The notes beneath the pieces were generated by a model. It was not told the origin of the DNA and did no database searches. It was given only the letters and a program-made list of their open reading frames with translations. Shown piece after piece: positions 48,140 through 56,447 of a stretch of DNA of 64,000 bases; position 1 is the stretch's first letter, and the number at the start of each line of letters is the position of its first letter. The stretch is taken from NCBI RefSeq assembly GCF_002953715.1, contig NZ_CP025012.1, positions 4,506,001-4,570,000 of the forward strand, read 5' to 3'. Origin of the DNA: Rhizobium leguminosarum. Its GTDB lineage: Bacteria; Pseudomonadota; Alphaproteobacteria; Rhizobiales; Rhizobiaceae. A program made the position numbers and the translations under genes.

Positions 48140-48886
48140 TTACGCGGTCTCCTTGGCCCGGGTCGCCTTGATCAGCGCCAGCGCTTCCTTAGGATCGATA
48201 CGGCCGTCATAAAGCGCACGGCCTGAAATCGCCCCTTCCAGTTTTCGCGCATCGGGCTCCAGCATGCGCCTGACATCGTCAAGAGAGGCAAGGCCGCCCG
48301 AGGCGATCACGGGAATGGAAACGGCGTCGGCAAGTTCCAGCGTCGAGGTCCAGTTGATGCCGGCAAGGATGCCGTCACGGTCGATATCGGTGTAGATGAT
48401 CGCGGCGACGCCGGCGCCCTCGAATTTTCTGGCGAGCTCGATGATACCGAGTTCGGAGGCCTCCGCCCAACCCTCGACGGCCACCTTGCCGCCCTTGGCA
48501 TCGATGCCAACGGCGACATGACCAGGAAATTTCCGGCAGGCCTCGATGACCAGCGCTGGATTTCTGACCGCCACGGTGCCGAGAATGACGCGCCGCAGCC
48601 CGCGCGACAGCCAGGCCTCGATATGATCGAGCGTGCGAATGCCACCGCCGAGCTGCACTGGATTGTCAGTTGCCTTGAGGATCGCTTCGACGGCATCGCC
48701 ATTGGCCGAATGTCCCGCGAAGGCGCCGTCGAGATCGACCACATGCAGCCATTCGAAACCCTGGTCTTCGAAGGATTTCGCCTGGGCGGCCGGATCGGTG
48801 TTGTAGACCGTCGCCTGCTGCATGTCGCCGAGCTTCAGGCGGACGCATTGGCCGCCTTTCAGGTCGATCGCGGGAAAAAGGATCAT
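48140..48886 (-). CDS. hisA: ProFAR isomerase (HisA)
   Basis: 1-(5-phosphoribosyl)-5-[(5-phosphoribosylamino)methylideneamino]imidazole-4-carboxamide isomerase, 248 residues. The N-terminus MILFPAIDLKGGQCVRLKLGD contains the catalytic Asp8; the other half has YTDIDRDGILAGINWTSTLELAD with the second Asp. Two half-barrel phosphate sites, QLGGGIRTLDHIEAW and VIASGGLASLDDVRRM, are clear. It adjoins hisF with no gap and follows the 185-residue unknown by six bases. Confidence 0.97.
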   Translation of the reverse strand: MILFPAIDLKGGQCVRLKLGDMQQATVYNTDPAAQAKSFEDQGFEWLHVVDLDGAFAGHSANGDAVEAILKATDNPVQLGGGIRTLDHIEAWLSRGLRRVILGTVAVRNPALVIEACRKFPGHVAVGIDAKGGKVAVEGWAEASELGIIELARKFEGAGVAAIIYTDIDRDGILAGINWTSTLELADAVSIPVIASGGLASLDDVRRMLEPDARKLEGAISGRALYDGRIDPKEALALIKATRAKETA

Positions 48887-48892
48887 GTCGTC

Positions 48893-49450
48893 TTACGTCC
48901 GTAGAGTGGTCGGTACCATCAGCGCATTCCACGCATCTACGATATCCGAGCGGAAAAAGACAGCGGCAATGGTAGCCGCGCCGAAAAGCAGAAGAAGCAG
49001 CAGGGTGACGACAAAACCGGCCCGGACCTGACGCCAGAAACCCAGACGCCTCTTCATCGATTTCTCGATGTTTCGCACCTGGCGCAGCGCATCGTTGTTG
49101 ACGGCGGTCAGCCGGATCTGCGGCTCCATCGCCTCGACATAGGTTTCGGCATAACTCGAAAGGATCTGCGAGGCGCGGTCGCGCAGCGTATTGCGCAAGT
49201 CGGTCGAGAGATAGTTGCTGTTGACGGCGGCAAGTTCGGCCTCATCGGGCGAACGGCCGGCGTTTCGCTTGCGATGGCTGAGAACGAAATCGCGCTTTTG
49301 CCGCTCGTAGAGTGCGTAGGCGAGCAGGCCGATCAGATCGTCCTCACCTTCGATATAGAATTCCAGCACGGCTTCGGCGATATCGCTGGCGCTGACCCCA
49401 TTCGGCCGCCGGCTCGAACTGTCGTTTGCGGGGAACGATTCATGGATCAT
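48893..49450 (-). CDS. Unknown protein with C-terminal membrane anchor, in the his operon
   Basis: A 185-residue protein that I do not recognise. The N-terminal half is soluble and charged (AEAVLEFYIEGEDDLIGLLAYALYERQKRDFVL). A coiled-coil-prone middle follows (LRNTLRDRASQILSSYAETYVEAMEPQIRLTAVN, RQVRNIEKSMKRRLGFW), then one hydrophobic helix, AGFVVTLLLLLLFGAATIAAVFF, and a short tail. This is a tail-anchor-like layout facing the cytosol. ATG 49450 overlaps the stop of the 60-codon gene upstream (ATGA), and it lies six bases before hisA. The codon use looks like its neighbours. It shows no histidine-enzyme motif. Confidence 0.8.
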   Translation of the reverse strand: MIHESFPANDSSSRRPNGVSASDIAEAVLEFYIEGEDDLIGLLAYALYERQKRDFVLSHRKRNAGRSPDEAELAAVNSNYLSTDLRNTLRDRASQILSSYAETYVEAMEPQIRLTAVNNDALRQVRNIEKSMKRRLGFWRQVRAGFVVTLLLLLLFGAATIAAVFFRSDIVDAWNALMVPTTLRT

Positions 49451-49629
49451 CGGTCCAGCCTTTCTTTCAGCGCCTTGGCTGCATTGGAAAGCGCTTGTCG
49501 GTGGATGGCTTCGTCAACACGGCGGATGATCGTGCCGCCGGGAAGCTTGATATCAGAAAAGGCAGGCAAGCCTTCCCTGGAGGGCCGCAACGTGTAGAAC
49601 ACCTTGCCTGATTTCCGTGAAGCCGGCAT
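49447..49629 (-). CDS. Unknown small protein, 60 residues, in the his operon
   Basis: A 60-residue basic protein beginning MPASRKSGKVFYTLRPSREGL. An Arg/Lys-rich patch and a C-terminal helix (VDEAIHRQALSNAAKALKERLDR) are the only visible features. AGGAG lies eight bases before the ATG at 49629, better than most neighbours, and the TGA overlaps the next gene's ATG. That coupling and the good ribosome-binding site make it a credible gene even though it is short. It may work with the downstream 185-residue membrane-anchored protein; the function is unknown. Confidence 0.7.
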   Translation of the reverse strand: MPASRKSGKVFYTLRPSREGLPAFSDIKLPGGTIIRRVDEAIHRQALSNAAKALKERLDR

Positions 49630-49701
49630 CGAGCGCACTCCTGTTCCGCCGTTTCCATACAGAGGAAATAAGGCGGCTGTATTAAAAGCCAGCCCTTGGA
49701 A

Positions 49702-49743
49702 CAATTCCAGCAAAACTGCGCAGCGGTTTTGCGTCCGGAATTG
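49702..49743. repeat. Palindromic repeat, type A, second copy
   Basis: CAATTCCAG and CCGGAATTG surround GCGCAGCGGTTTTGCGT. It is almost identical to 44752-44793, and lies within the his operon between hisH and the 60-codon gene, so it is transcribed. Confidence 0.8.
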
Positions 49744-49749
49744 CGTGAA

Positions 49750-50400
49750 CTATGGGTTCCAGCGCAGGAAATTGCCGATCAAGGCCAGGCCGAGCCTCTG
49801 GCTCTTTTCCGGGTGAAACTGTGCGCCGACCATGTTGTCGCGCCCGACGAAAGCGGTCATCGAACCGCCGTAGTCGGCCGTCGCAATGACATCCTCGGCG
49901 TTTTCGGCGGCAAGATGGTAGGAATGCACGAAATAAGCATGTAGCCCCTGCGACCCTGTCGGAATTCCCTCGAAGAGTGGATGGTCGCGCTTCAGGTCGA
50001 GCGTGTTCCAGCCGATCTGCGGGATCTTGAGCGTGGGATCATCCGGCGTCATCTCGACGACGTCACCGGGAATCCAGTTAAAGCCGTGCGTCACGGTTTT
50101 CTCAAGGCCGCGCGAGGACATGAGCTGCATGCCGACGCAAATGCCGAGGAACGGCCGCGCCTTCTTCTCGACAGCCTCGATCAGCACCTCGGCCATCCCC
50201 GGCACGGCATCGAGGCCACGCCGGCAATCGGCATAGGCGCCGACACCGGGAAGCACGATACGATCGGCCGCGGCAACATCCTCCGCTCTGTCGGTGAGAT
50301 CGATATGGGCATCCACGCCCGCTTCGCGGGCGGCACGCTCGAAAGCCTTGGTCGCCGAGCGCAGGTTACCGGAGCCATAGTCGATAATCGCGACGCGCAT
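49750..50400 (-). CDS. hisH: Imidazole glycerol phosphate synthase glutaminase subunit
   Basis: Class-I glutamine amidotransferase that feeds ammonia to HisF, 216 residues. The catalytic Cys88 lies in FLGICVGMQLMSS, and the His/Glu pair in GAQFHPEKSQRLGLALIGNFLRW. The N-terminus VAIIDYGSGNLRSATKAFERA is typical. It begins two bases after the DUF2628 gene and is followed by a repeat element and two unknown genes before hisA. The HisH-HisF complex needs both subunits, so the insert likely does not break the operon. Confidence 0.97.
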   Translation of the reverse strand: MRVAIIDYGSGNLRSATKAFERAAREAGVDAHIDLTDRAEDVAAADRIVLPGVGAYADCRRGLDAVPGMAEVLIEAVEKKARPFLGICVGMQLMSSRGLEKTVTHGFNWIPGDVVEMTPDDPTLKIPQIGWNTLDLKRDHPLFEGIPTGSQGLHAYFVHSYHLAAENAEDVIATADYGGSMTAFVGRDNMVGAQFHPEKSQRLGLALIGNFLRWNP

Positions 50401-50402
50401 CG

Positions 50403-50888
50403 TCAGCGTCCTCCATCAAAACCAAAGAGACCAAGCGATGTGCCATGGCCGTGCGGGCTGTTCGGACGGGCCCTGTTCTGCCAGTCCGGTGCCGCGGCGG
50501 CGTCGCTGTCCGCGATGACAGCCTTATCCGAGAAATAGATCTGCTCAGCAATGCCGATCGTATCGGCTGCAATGAGTGCGTCTTCGTTCCAGCCCTTGGC
50601 GGCAAGCTTGCGGATACGGAAATTCTGGCCCTCGAGACCGACCAGCATATTCACGCCCAGCAGGATTGCCGCTCCCGCCGGCCCGAGGCCCGGTTCGTCC
50701 ATCAGCGCACCACCAATCCCTTGCAGCAGAAAGGCGGCGGCGGCATGCAGCCAAAGCCGATGTGCCAGCAGCCAAACCCATGGAAACAGGAAGCCGAGCA
50801 GCGTGAAGCCGTCGCGGATGGTTCGCGTCTCGTCGGCCGTGGCGCTCGTGCTGCCGGGCGGTGTCAGGAAGATATAGCTGGATGTCAT
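50403..50888 (-). CDS. DUF2628 membrane protein in the his operon
   Basis: A 161-residue protein with the DUF2628 pattern: SYIFLTPPGS, then hydrophobic segments GFTLLGFLFPWVWLLAHRLWLHAAAAFLL and GLGPAGAAILLGVNMLVGLEGQNFRIRKLAAKGW, and an Ala/Gly-rich soluble tail. DUF2628 proteins often lie between hisB and hisH in alphaproteobacteria, but no histidine role is established. ATG 50888 (MTSSYIFLTPPG) is chosen; longer frames upstream run through the hisB end. It sits 22 bases after hisB and 2 bases before hisH. Confidence 0.85.
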   Translation of the reverse strand: MTSSYIFLTPPGSTSATADETRTIRDGFTLLGFLFPWVWLLAHRLWLHAAAAFLLQGIGGALMDEPGLGPAGAAILLGVNMLVGLEGQNFRIRKLAAKGWNEDALIAADTIGIAEQIYFSDKAVIADSDAAAAPDWQNRARPNSPHGHGTSLGLFGFDGGR

Positions 50889-50910
50889 TGTCGCCGCTCC
50901 CTCGAAGGGC

Positions 50911-51519
50911 TCAGACGAGCGTGCCCTTGGTCGAGGGAACACGGCCCGCCTGTCTCGGATCGATCTTTGTCGCCGTGCGCAATGCGCGGGCAACGGCCTT
51001 GAAGCATGTCTCGGCAATATGGTGGTTGTTGGCACCATAATGGTTGAGAATATGCAAGGTGATGCCGGCATTCTGGGCGAGCGCATGGAAGAATTCACGA
51101 ACGAGCTCGGTGTCGAAAGTACCGATCTTCGGCGCGCTGAAGGCGACATTCCAGACGAGGAACGGCCGACCGGAAAGATCGACAGCAGCCTTGGTCATCG
51201 TCTCGTCCATGGCGAGATCGATCGACGCGTAGCGGGTGATGCCGCGCCGGTCGCCGAGCGCCTTGGAGATCGCCTGGCCGATGGCGATGCCCGTATCTTC
51301 GACCGTATGGTGGTCGTCGATATGCAGGTCGCCCTTGGCATCGATCTCCATGTCGATGAGGGAATGTCGCGAAAGCTGGTCGAGCATATGGTCGAAGAAG
51401 CCGACGCCCGTCGAAATCGTCGATCTGCCGGTGCCGTCGAGATTGACGGAAACCGAAATCGAGGTTTCGTTGGTCTTGCGGGAAACGCTGCCCGTGCGGC
51501 TTGCTGCGGTCTCGGCCAT
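50911..51519 (-). CDS. hisB: Imidazoleglycerol-phosphate dehydratase
   Basis: Dehydrates IGP to imidazole acetol phosphate; the monofunctional 202-residue type without a phosphatase domain. The tandem metal-binding motifs HMLDQLSRHSLIDMEI and HHTVEDTGIAIGQAI, then HALAQNAGITLHI and GANNHHIAE, are all present. ATG 51519 (MAETAASRTGSV) has GGAGGGCC upstream and is preferred to a start four codons earlier. It is the first gene of the his cluster and is divergent from hslV across 290 bases that contain a complete RIME-like element. Confidence 0.96.
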   Translation of the reverse strand: MAETAASRTGSVSRKTNETSISVSVNLDGTGRSTISTGVGFFDHMLDQLSRHSLIDMEIDAKGDLHIDDHHTVEDTGIAIGQAISKALGDRRGITRYASIDLAMDETMTKAAVDLSGRPFLVWNVAFSAPKIGTFDTELVREFFHALAQNAGITLHILNHYGANNHHIAETCFKAVARALRTATKIDPRQAGRVPSTKGTLV

Positions 51520-51660
51520 ATGGCCCTCCATCGGGGATAAGGCCGTTCCTTATCAGGCGCATCGGGAAATATCCAGAAGCCGGGCAAGAGAAAAGCCGGC
51601 CCATTTGCAATCTGCCTCGGCCCACTTACATAGGGCTCAACAAGGCCGGTGTGCGGCCTA

Positions 51661-51771
51661 GATCAGGATGATCTTAGGCCCATCGGCCTAAGATCTGAAT
51701 CCGGATCTAAATCAAAGAAATGGAGCATGATGTCGTCCGAAAACCGCTTCACACTTTTCGGCATCATGCTC
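51661..51771. repeat. Full-length RIME-like mosaic element between hisB and hslV
   Basis: Two palindromic modules about 110 bases in all. The left module carries GATCTTAGGCCCATCGGCCTAAGATC; the right module is GAGCATGATGTCGTCCGAAAACC with the inverted partner CGGCATCATGCTC (51723-51771). This bipartite form matches what I know as the Rhizobium-specific intergenic mosaic element, recognised from memory and not by search. Confidence 0.75.
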
Positions 51772-51809
51772 TGGCGTAACGGCCCGCGTCATGGGCGGAC
51801 AGGTGTTTT

Positions 51810-52337
51810 ATGACAACAATCATTACAGTTCGAAAAGGCGGCAAGGTAGTGATGGCGGGCGACGGCCAGGTGAGCCTCGGCCAGACCGTCATGAAGGGCA
51901 ATGCCCGCAAGGTGCGCCGTATCGGCAAGGGCGAAGTCGTCGCCGGTTTCGCCGGCGCCACTGCCGATGCCTTTACCCTGCTCGAAAGGCTCGAAAAGAA
52001 GCTTGAGCAATATCCCGGTCAATTGATGCGCGCCGCCGTCGAGCTCGCCAAGGACTGGCGCACCGACAAATACCTGCGTAATCTCGAAGCCATGATGCTG
52101 GTCGCCGACAAGTCGATCACGCTGGCGATCACCGGCAACGGCGACGTCCTGGAGCCTGAGCATGGCACGACGGCGATCGGTTCCGGCGGCAATTTTGCCT
52201 TGGCCGCCGCCCGCGCGCTCATGGATACTGACAAATCGGCCGAAGAGATTGCTCGCCGCGCCCTCGATATCGCCGCCGACATCTGCGTCTACACGAACCA
52301 CAATATCGTGGTGGAATCCTTGGATGTCGAAGGCTGA
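51810..52337 (+). CDS. hslV: HslV peptidase of the HslUV protease
   Basis: Threonine peptidase of the ClpYQ/HslVU ATP-dependent protease, 175 residues. The N-terminal MTTIITVRKGGKVVMAGDGQVSLG gives the catalytic Thr2 after Met removal. The middle KSITLAITGNGDVLEPEHGTTAIGSGGNFALAAARAL is the family core. Length and lack of a propeptide match bacterial HslV. It is divergent from hisB. A 45-codon frame lies between it and hslU and overlaps both, so all three are probably on one transcript. Confidence 0.96.
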   Translation: MTTIITVRKGGKVVMAGDGQVSLGQTVMKGNARKVRRIGKGEVVAGFAGATADAFTLLERLEKKLEQYPGQLMRAAVELAKDWRTDKYLRNLEAMMLVADKSITLAITGNGDVLEPEHGTTAIGSGGNFALAAARALMDTDKSAEEIARRALDIAADICVYTNHNIVVESLDVEG

Positions 52338-52461
52338 ACCCAATGCCTTCTGGCCGCTTGGCCTGGACGAGACAGGCCTTCGAGGACTTGGCGAAACAAC
52401 GACGAATTACGGCCGGGCGCTGCTAATGGCCCTGGACCGCCAGGAGAATAACACCCAATGA
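52324..52461 (+). CDS. Putative small ORF linking hslV and hslU
   Basis: A 45-residue open frame (MSKAEPNAFWPLGLDETGL...) that starts 14 bases inside hslV and ends by overlapping the hslU ATG (ATGA). The product has no domain I recognise. The overlaps with both neighbours look like translational coupling, so it may be a genuine small protein, or the remnant of a larger gene that some relatives carry here. Ribosome-binding support before ATG 52324 is poor. Confidence 0.45.
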   Translation: MSKAEPNAFWPLGLDETGLRGLGETTTNYGRALLMALDRQENNTQ

Positions 52462-53765
52462 CGACTTTTTCCCCCCGCGAGATCGTTTCTGAGCTCGATC
52501 GCTACATCATCGGCCAGCATGATGCCAAGCGCGCAGTCGCGATTGCGCTGCGCAACCGCTGGCGCCGCCAGCAGCTCGACCCGAGCCTGCGCGATGAAGT
52601 CATGCCGAAGAACATCCTGATGATCGGCCCGACCGGTGTCGGCAAGACCGAGATCTCGCGCCGCCTGGCAAAACTCGCCGGTGCACCCTTCATCAAGGTG
52701 GAAGCCACCAAGTTCACCGAAGTCGGCTATGTCGGCCGCGATGTCGAGCAGATCATCCGCGATCTGGTCGAGGTCGGCATTGGTCTGGTGCGCGAGAAGA
52801 AGCGGGCCGAGGTGCAGGCCAAGGCGCATGTGAGCGCCGAGGAGCGTGTTCTCGATGCGCTGGTCGGCACCACCGCTTCGCCGGCCACCCGCGAAAACTT
52901 CCGCAAGAAGCTGAGGGATGGCGAACTCGACGACAAGGAAATCGATATCGAGGTGGTCGATGCCGGTTCCGGCATGGGAGGCTTCGAAATTCCCGGCATG
53001 CCGGGCGCCAATATCGGCGTACTGAACCTGTCGGAAATGTTCGGCAAGGCGATGGGCGGCCGCACCAAGAAGGTCCGCACCACAGTCAAGGCCTCCTATA
53101 GTGACCTGATCCGCGACGAATCCGACAAGCTGATCGACAACGAAGTGATCCAGCGCGAAGCCGTTCGCTCCACCGAGAATGACGGCATCGTCTTCCTCGA
53201 CGAAATCGACAAGATCGCCGCCCGCGACGGTGGCATGGGCGCCGGCGTTTCGCGCGAAGGCGTCCAGCGCGACCTCTTGCCGCTCGTCGAAGGCACCACG
53301 GTTTCGACCAAATACGGGCCGGTGAAGACGGACCATATCCTGTTCATCGCCTCCGGCGCCTTCCATGTCTCCAAGCCCTCGGATCTTCTGCCGGAACTGC
53401 AGGGCCGCCTGCCGATCCGTGTCGAATTGCGTCCGTTGAACAAGGATGATTTCCGTCGGATCCTGACCGAGACGGAAGCGAGCCTCATCCGCCAGTACCG
53501 CGCGCTGATGGAAACCGAAAGCCTGAGCCTCGAATTCACCGACGACGCGATCGATGCGCTTGCTGATGTCGCCGTGCATCTGAACTCCTCCGTCGAAAAC
53601 ATCGGCGCCCGCCGTCTGCAGACGGTCATGGAGCGGGTGCTCGACGATATTTCCTATAACGCGCCGGATCGGGGCGGGACGGCCGTGACGATCGATGCCG
53701 CCTATGTGCGCGAACATGTCGGCGATCTCGCACAGAACACCGACTTGTCGCGCTTCATTCTGTGA
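52458..53765 (+). CDS. hslU: HslU ATPase of the HslUV protease
   Basis: AAA+ unfoldase that feeds substrates to HslV, 435 residues. Walker A GPTGVGKTEISRRLAKLAGAPF and Walker B FLDEIDKIA are intact. The N-terminal FSPREIVSELDRYIIGQHDAKRAVAIALRNRWRRQQL is canonical; the I-domain lies between the Walker motifs; the sensor and C-terminal part end in LSRFIL, the segment that docks into HslV. The start overlaps the small ORF. A hairpin terminator lies 69 bases downstream. Confidence 0.97.
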   Translation: MTTFSPREIVSELDRYIIGQHDAKRAVAIALRNRWRRQQLDPSLRDEVMPKNILMIGPTGVGKTEISRRLAKLAGAPFIKVEATKFTEVGYVGRDVEQIIRDLVEVGIGLVREKKRAEVQAKAHVSAEERVLDALVGTTASPATRENFRKKLRDGELDDKEIDIEVVDAGSGMGGFEIPGMPGANIGVLNLSEMFGKAMGGRTKKVRTTVKASYSDLIRDESDKLIDNEVIQREAVRSTENDGIVFLDEIDKIAARDGGMGAGVSREGVQRDLLPLVEGTTVSTKYGPVKTDHILFIASGAFHVSKPSDLLPELQGRLPIRVELRPLNKDDFRRILTETEASLIRQYRALMETESLSLEFTDDAIDALADVAVHLNSSVENIGARRLQTVMERVLDDISYNAPDRGGTAVTIDAAYVREHVGDLAQNTDLSRFIL

Positions 53766-53833
53766 TATCGGCGCACCTATTCATGTCTTTCCCGGTATGA
53801 ATGCCGGATTGTGACGAACTCGACTCTCGACAG

Positions 53834-53872
53834 CGGGCCTTTTACTTTCTAGTGAAGGCCCGTTTTGTTTTC
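53834..53872 (+). terminator. Terminator of hslU
   Basis: CGGGCCTT / AAGGCCCG stem with ACT/AGT extension and short loop, then TTTTGTTTT. Confidence 0.8.
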
Positions 53873-53954
53873 TGCTCCGGCTTTATTCGGCCAAGATTCT
53901 GGTCCAGGCAGCCGCATCGAAAACAGGACGATGGAACGGACGGGATAACGGATC

Positions 53955-54902
53955 GTGCGACGCCTTTTGACAAGCCTTATGATTGCCGTCGCCTTGGTGA
54001 ATTCGGCGCCTGCCTTCGCAATGCAGACGGTGCCGGCAGGCAATCGTCACGCTGAGCAGCCTGATATTCCGGGCGCTTCCATCAGGCGCACCAAGGGCAC
54101 CAAGAGCAGCTTCGATCTGAAATACGAAAAGGTTCATGAGCTTCTGGCGACCGATCGCGAGCTGATGAGCAAGATCCGCAAGGTTTCCAGCGCTTACGGC
54201 ATCAATCCCATCCATGTCGTCGGCGCGATCGTCGGCGAACACACCTATAATGTCGACGCCTATGACCGGCTGCAGGCCTATTATGTCAAGGCCGCTTCCT
54301 ATGCCGGAGAAAGCTTCCGCTTCGCTTATGACGGCGAAAGCGTCGACGAATTTGTGGCGCGGCCGCAATTTTCAGAATGCAAAGGCAAGAGCGATTCCTA
54401 CACGCTCTGGTCCTGCCGCGAAGATGTCTGGGAAAGCGATTTCCGCGGCAAGACGGTGGGCGGCACGAGCTTCCCCAACAACCGCTTCAGCGCGGTCTTC
54501 TTCCAGCCCTTCTATGCCGGTCAGACCTTCGGCCTCGGTCAGGTCAATCCGCTGACGGCGCTGATGCTCTCCGATCTCGTGACCCGCGTGTCGGGTTATC
54601 CGAAGCTGAACGAGAAGAATGCCGGGGCCGTCTACAAGGCCATCATGGATCCCGATATCTCGCTCGCCTTCGTCGCGGCTTCGATCCGCAGGTCGATCGA
54701 CGACTACAAGGAGATCGCCGGCATGGATATCTCGGGCAATCCCGGCCTGACGGCGACGCTTTATAATGTCGGCAATTCGCGCCAGCGCGCCGCCGCCCTT
54801 GCTGCGAAGAACCGCGGCGCCGGTGCGACCGTCTGGCCGGAAGAGAATTATTACGGCTGGCTGATCAACGACAAGCTGGACGAACTTAAGGGCCTGCTCT
54901 AG
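53955..54902 (+). CDS. Exported DUF1402 protein
   Basis: A 315-residue protein with a signal peptide (RRLLTSLMIAVALVNSAPAFA, cleavage near residue 22). The rest has DUF1402 features: SSAYGINPIHVVGAIVGEHTYNVDAYDRLQ, YVKAASYAGESF, FYAGQTFGLGQVNPLTALMLSD and NPGLTATLYNVGNSRQRAAAL. The helical arrangement and GQVNPLTAL-type motif recall the lysozyme/transglycosylase fold, and a periplasmic wall-related role is a reasonable inference, not proof. The start is GTG 53955. It is followed 47 bases later by the P450, with no obvious link. Confidence 0.85.
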   Translation: MRRLLTSLMIAVALVNSAPAFAMQTVPAGNRHAEQPDIPGASIRRTKGTKSSFDLKYEKVHELLATDRELMSKIRKVSSAYGINPIHVVGAIVGEHTYNVDAYDRLQAYYVKAASYAGESFRFAYDGESVDEFVARPQFSECKGKSDSYTLWSCREDVWESDFRGKTVGGTSFPNNRFSAVFFQPFYAGQTFGLGQVNPLTALMLSDLVTRVSGYPKLNEKNAGAVYKAIMDPDISLAFVAASIRRSIDDYKEIAGMDISGNPGLTATLYNVGNSRQRAAALAAKNRGAGATVWPEENYYGWLINDKLDELKGLL

Positions 54903-54949
54903 CTTCAAGCTTGCCGGGAAGCTTAGATCTTCCCCGAAAGGCTTTTACG

Positions 54950-56362
54950 ATGGACATGCGTCCGGACCCGTTCGTTCCACCAGCACCGCTGCCGCGTACC
55001 GTGCCGCCGAGCCGGCTGGAAATCATTCGCATCATCCTGCGCAATCCGCTCGAACTCTGGGGCGAGCCGTCCTACACGCTGCCCTGGATCCGTACCAATT
55101 TCTTCGGCCAGAGGACGCTGATCGTCAACGATCCCGGCCTTATCAAACATGTGCTGGTCGACAATGCCAATAATTACCGCATGTCGGATGTGCGCCAGCT
55201 CGTCCTGCGTCCGATCCTCCGCGACGGCCTCCTGACCGCCGAAGGTGCTGTCTGGAAAAGATCGCGCAAGGCGGTGGCGCCTGTTTTCACGCCCCGCCAT
55301 GCCCAAGGCTTCGCCGGGCAGATGCTGCGCCAGTCCGAAGACTATGCCCGTAAATATGAGAGCGCAGACAAGGCAGGCGCAATTTTCGATATCAGCACCG
55401 ACATGACCGAGCTGACCTTCGCGATTCTCGCTGACACGTTGTTCTCCGGCGAAATCGTCACCTCGAGCGGCCATTTCGCCGATGACGTCAATGAACTCCT
55501 GCATCGCATGGGCCGCGTCGATCCGATGGATCTGATGCGCGCTCCGTCCTGGGTTCCACGTGTGACACGCATCGGCGGCCAGAAAGTGCTGGAGAAATTC
55601 CGCGCCATCGTGCGCAACACGATGGATATGCGGCTCGCAAAGATGAAGGCGAATCGCAGCACCGCGCCCGAGGATTTCCTGACCCTGCTCCTCGAACAGG
55701 CCGGCCCTGAGGGGCTGTCGAAGGAGGAGATCGAAGACAATATTCTGACCTTCATCGGCGCGGGTCATGAGACCACAGCCCGGGCATTGGCCTGGACGCT
55801 GTATTGCGTATCGAACAGCCCGCATAACCGCGAAGCGATGGAAGAAGAAATCGACGCGGTGCTCGCCACTGGAGCCGAACCAGTGGAATGGCTGGATATG
55901 ATGCCGCAGACGCGCGCCGCCTTCGAGGAGGCTTTGCGCCTCTATCCGCCGGCGCCATCCATCAATCGCGCCGCCATATCGGATGATTCCTGGACAAGCC
56001 CCAAGGGCGAGCGGGTCGAGATCGAGGCCGGTGTCACGGTGCTGATCATGCCCTGGACGTTGCATCGCCACGAACTTTATTGGGAGAGGCCGCGCGCCTA
56101 TATGCCCGAACGCTTCCTGCCGGAAAATCGCGGCTCTATCGGCCGTTTCCAGTTCCTGCCTTTCGGCGCCGGTCCGCGTGTCTGCATCGGTGCAACATTT
56201 GCACTTCAGGAGGCGGTGATCGCCCTTGCTGTCCTGATGCATCGTTATCGCTTCGATTCCACCGATCAGACCAATCCCTGGCCGGTGCAGAAGCTGACGA
56301 CGCAGCCGCAGAATGGATTGCCGATGCGCGTGACACCGCGCATAATTTCCATGAAGGCATAA
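54950..56362 (+). CDS. Cytochrome P450
   Basis: Heme monooxygenase of 470 residues. The I-helix oxygen motif is GAGHETTARAL, the K-helix ExxR is EEALRLYPPAP, and the heme-binding loop is FLPFGAGPRVCIG with the axial Cys at residue 412. ATG 54950 (MDMRPDPFVPP) has an AAAGG site; an in-frame upstream start would add 13 residues. There is no N-terminal membrane anchor, so it is soluble and needs a ferredoxin/reductase pair encoded elsewhere; none is adjacent. Its form resembles fatty-acid or terpene-type P450s of rhizobia, but the substrate is unknown. Confidence 0.92.
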   Translation: MDMRPDPFVPPAPLPRTVPPSRLEIIRIILRNPLELWGEPSYTLPWIRTNFFGQRTLIVNDPGLIKHVLVDNANNYRMSDVRQLVLRPILRDGLLTAEGAVWKRSRKAVAPVFTPRHAQGFAGQMLRQSEDYARKYESADKAGAIFDISTDMTELTFAILADTLFSGEIVTSSGHFADDVNELLHRMGRVDPMDLMRAPSWVPRVTRIGGQKVLEKFRAIVRNTMDMRLAKMKANRSTAPEDFLTLLLEQAGPEGLSKEEIEDNILTFIGAGHETTARALAWTLYCVSNSPHNREAMEEEIDAVLATGAEPVEWLDMMPQTRAAFEEALRLYPPAPSINRAAISDDSWTSPKGERVEIEAGVTVLIMPWTLHRHELYWERPRAYMPERFLPENRGSIGRFQFLPFGAGPRVCIGATFALQEAVIALAVLMHRYRFDSTDQTNPWPVQKLTTQPQNGLPMRVTPRIISMKA

Positions 56363-56447
56363 ATCTTTCGAATTATTGCAGAATTGACTGTGAATGAAAG
56401 CCGGGCAAAGTGGCAGCATTCAAAGTCGTTGCCAGGGAGAATGTCGC

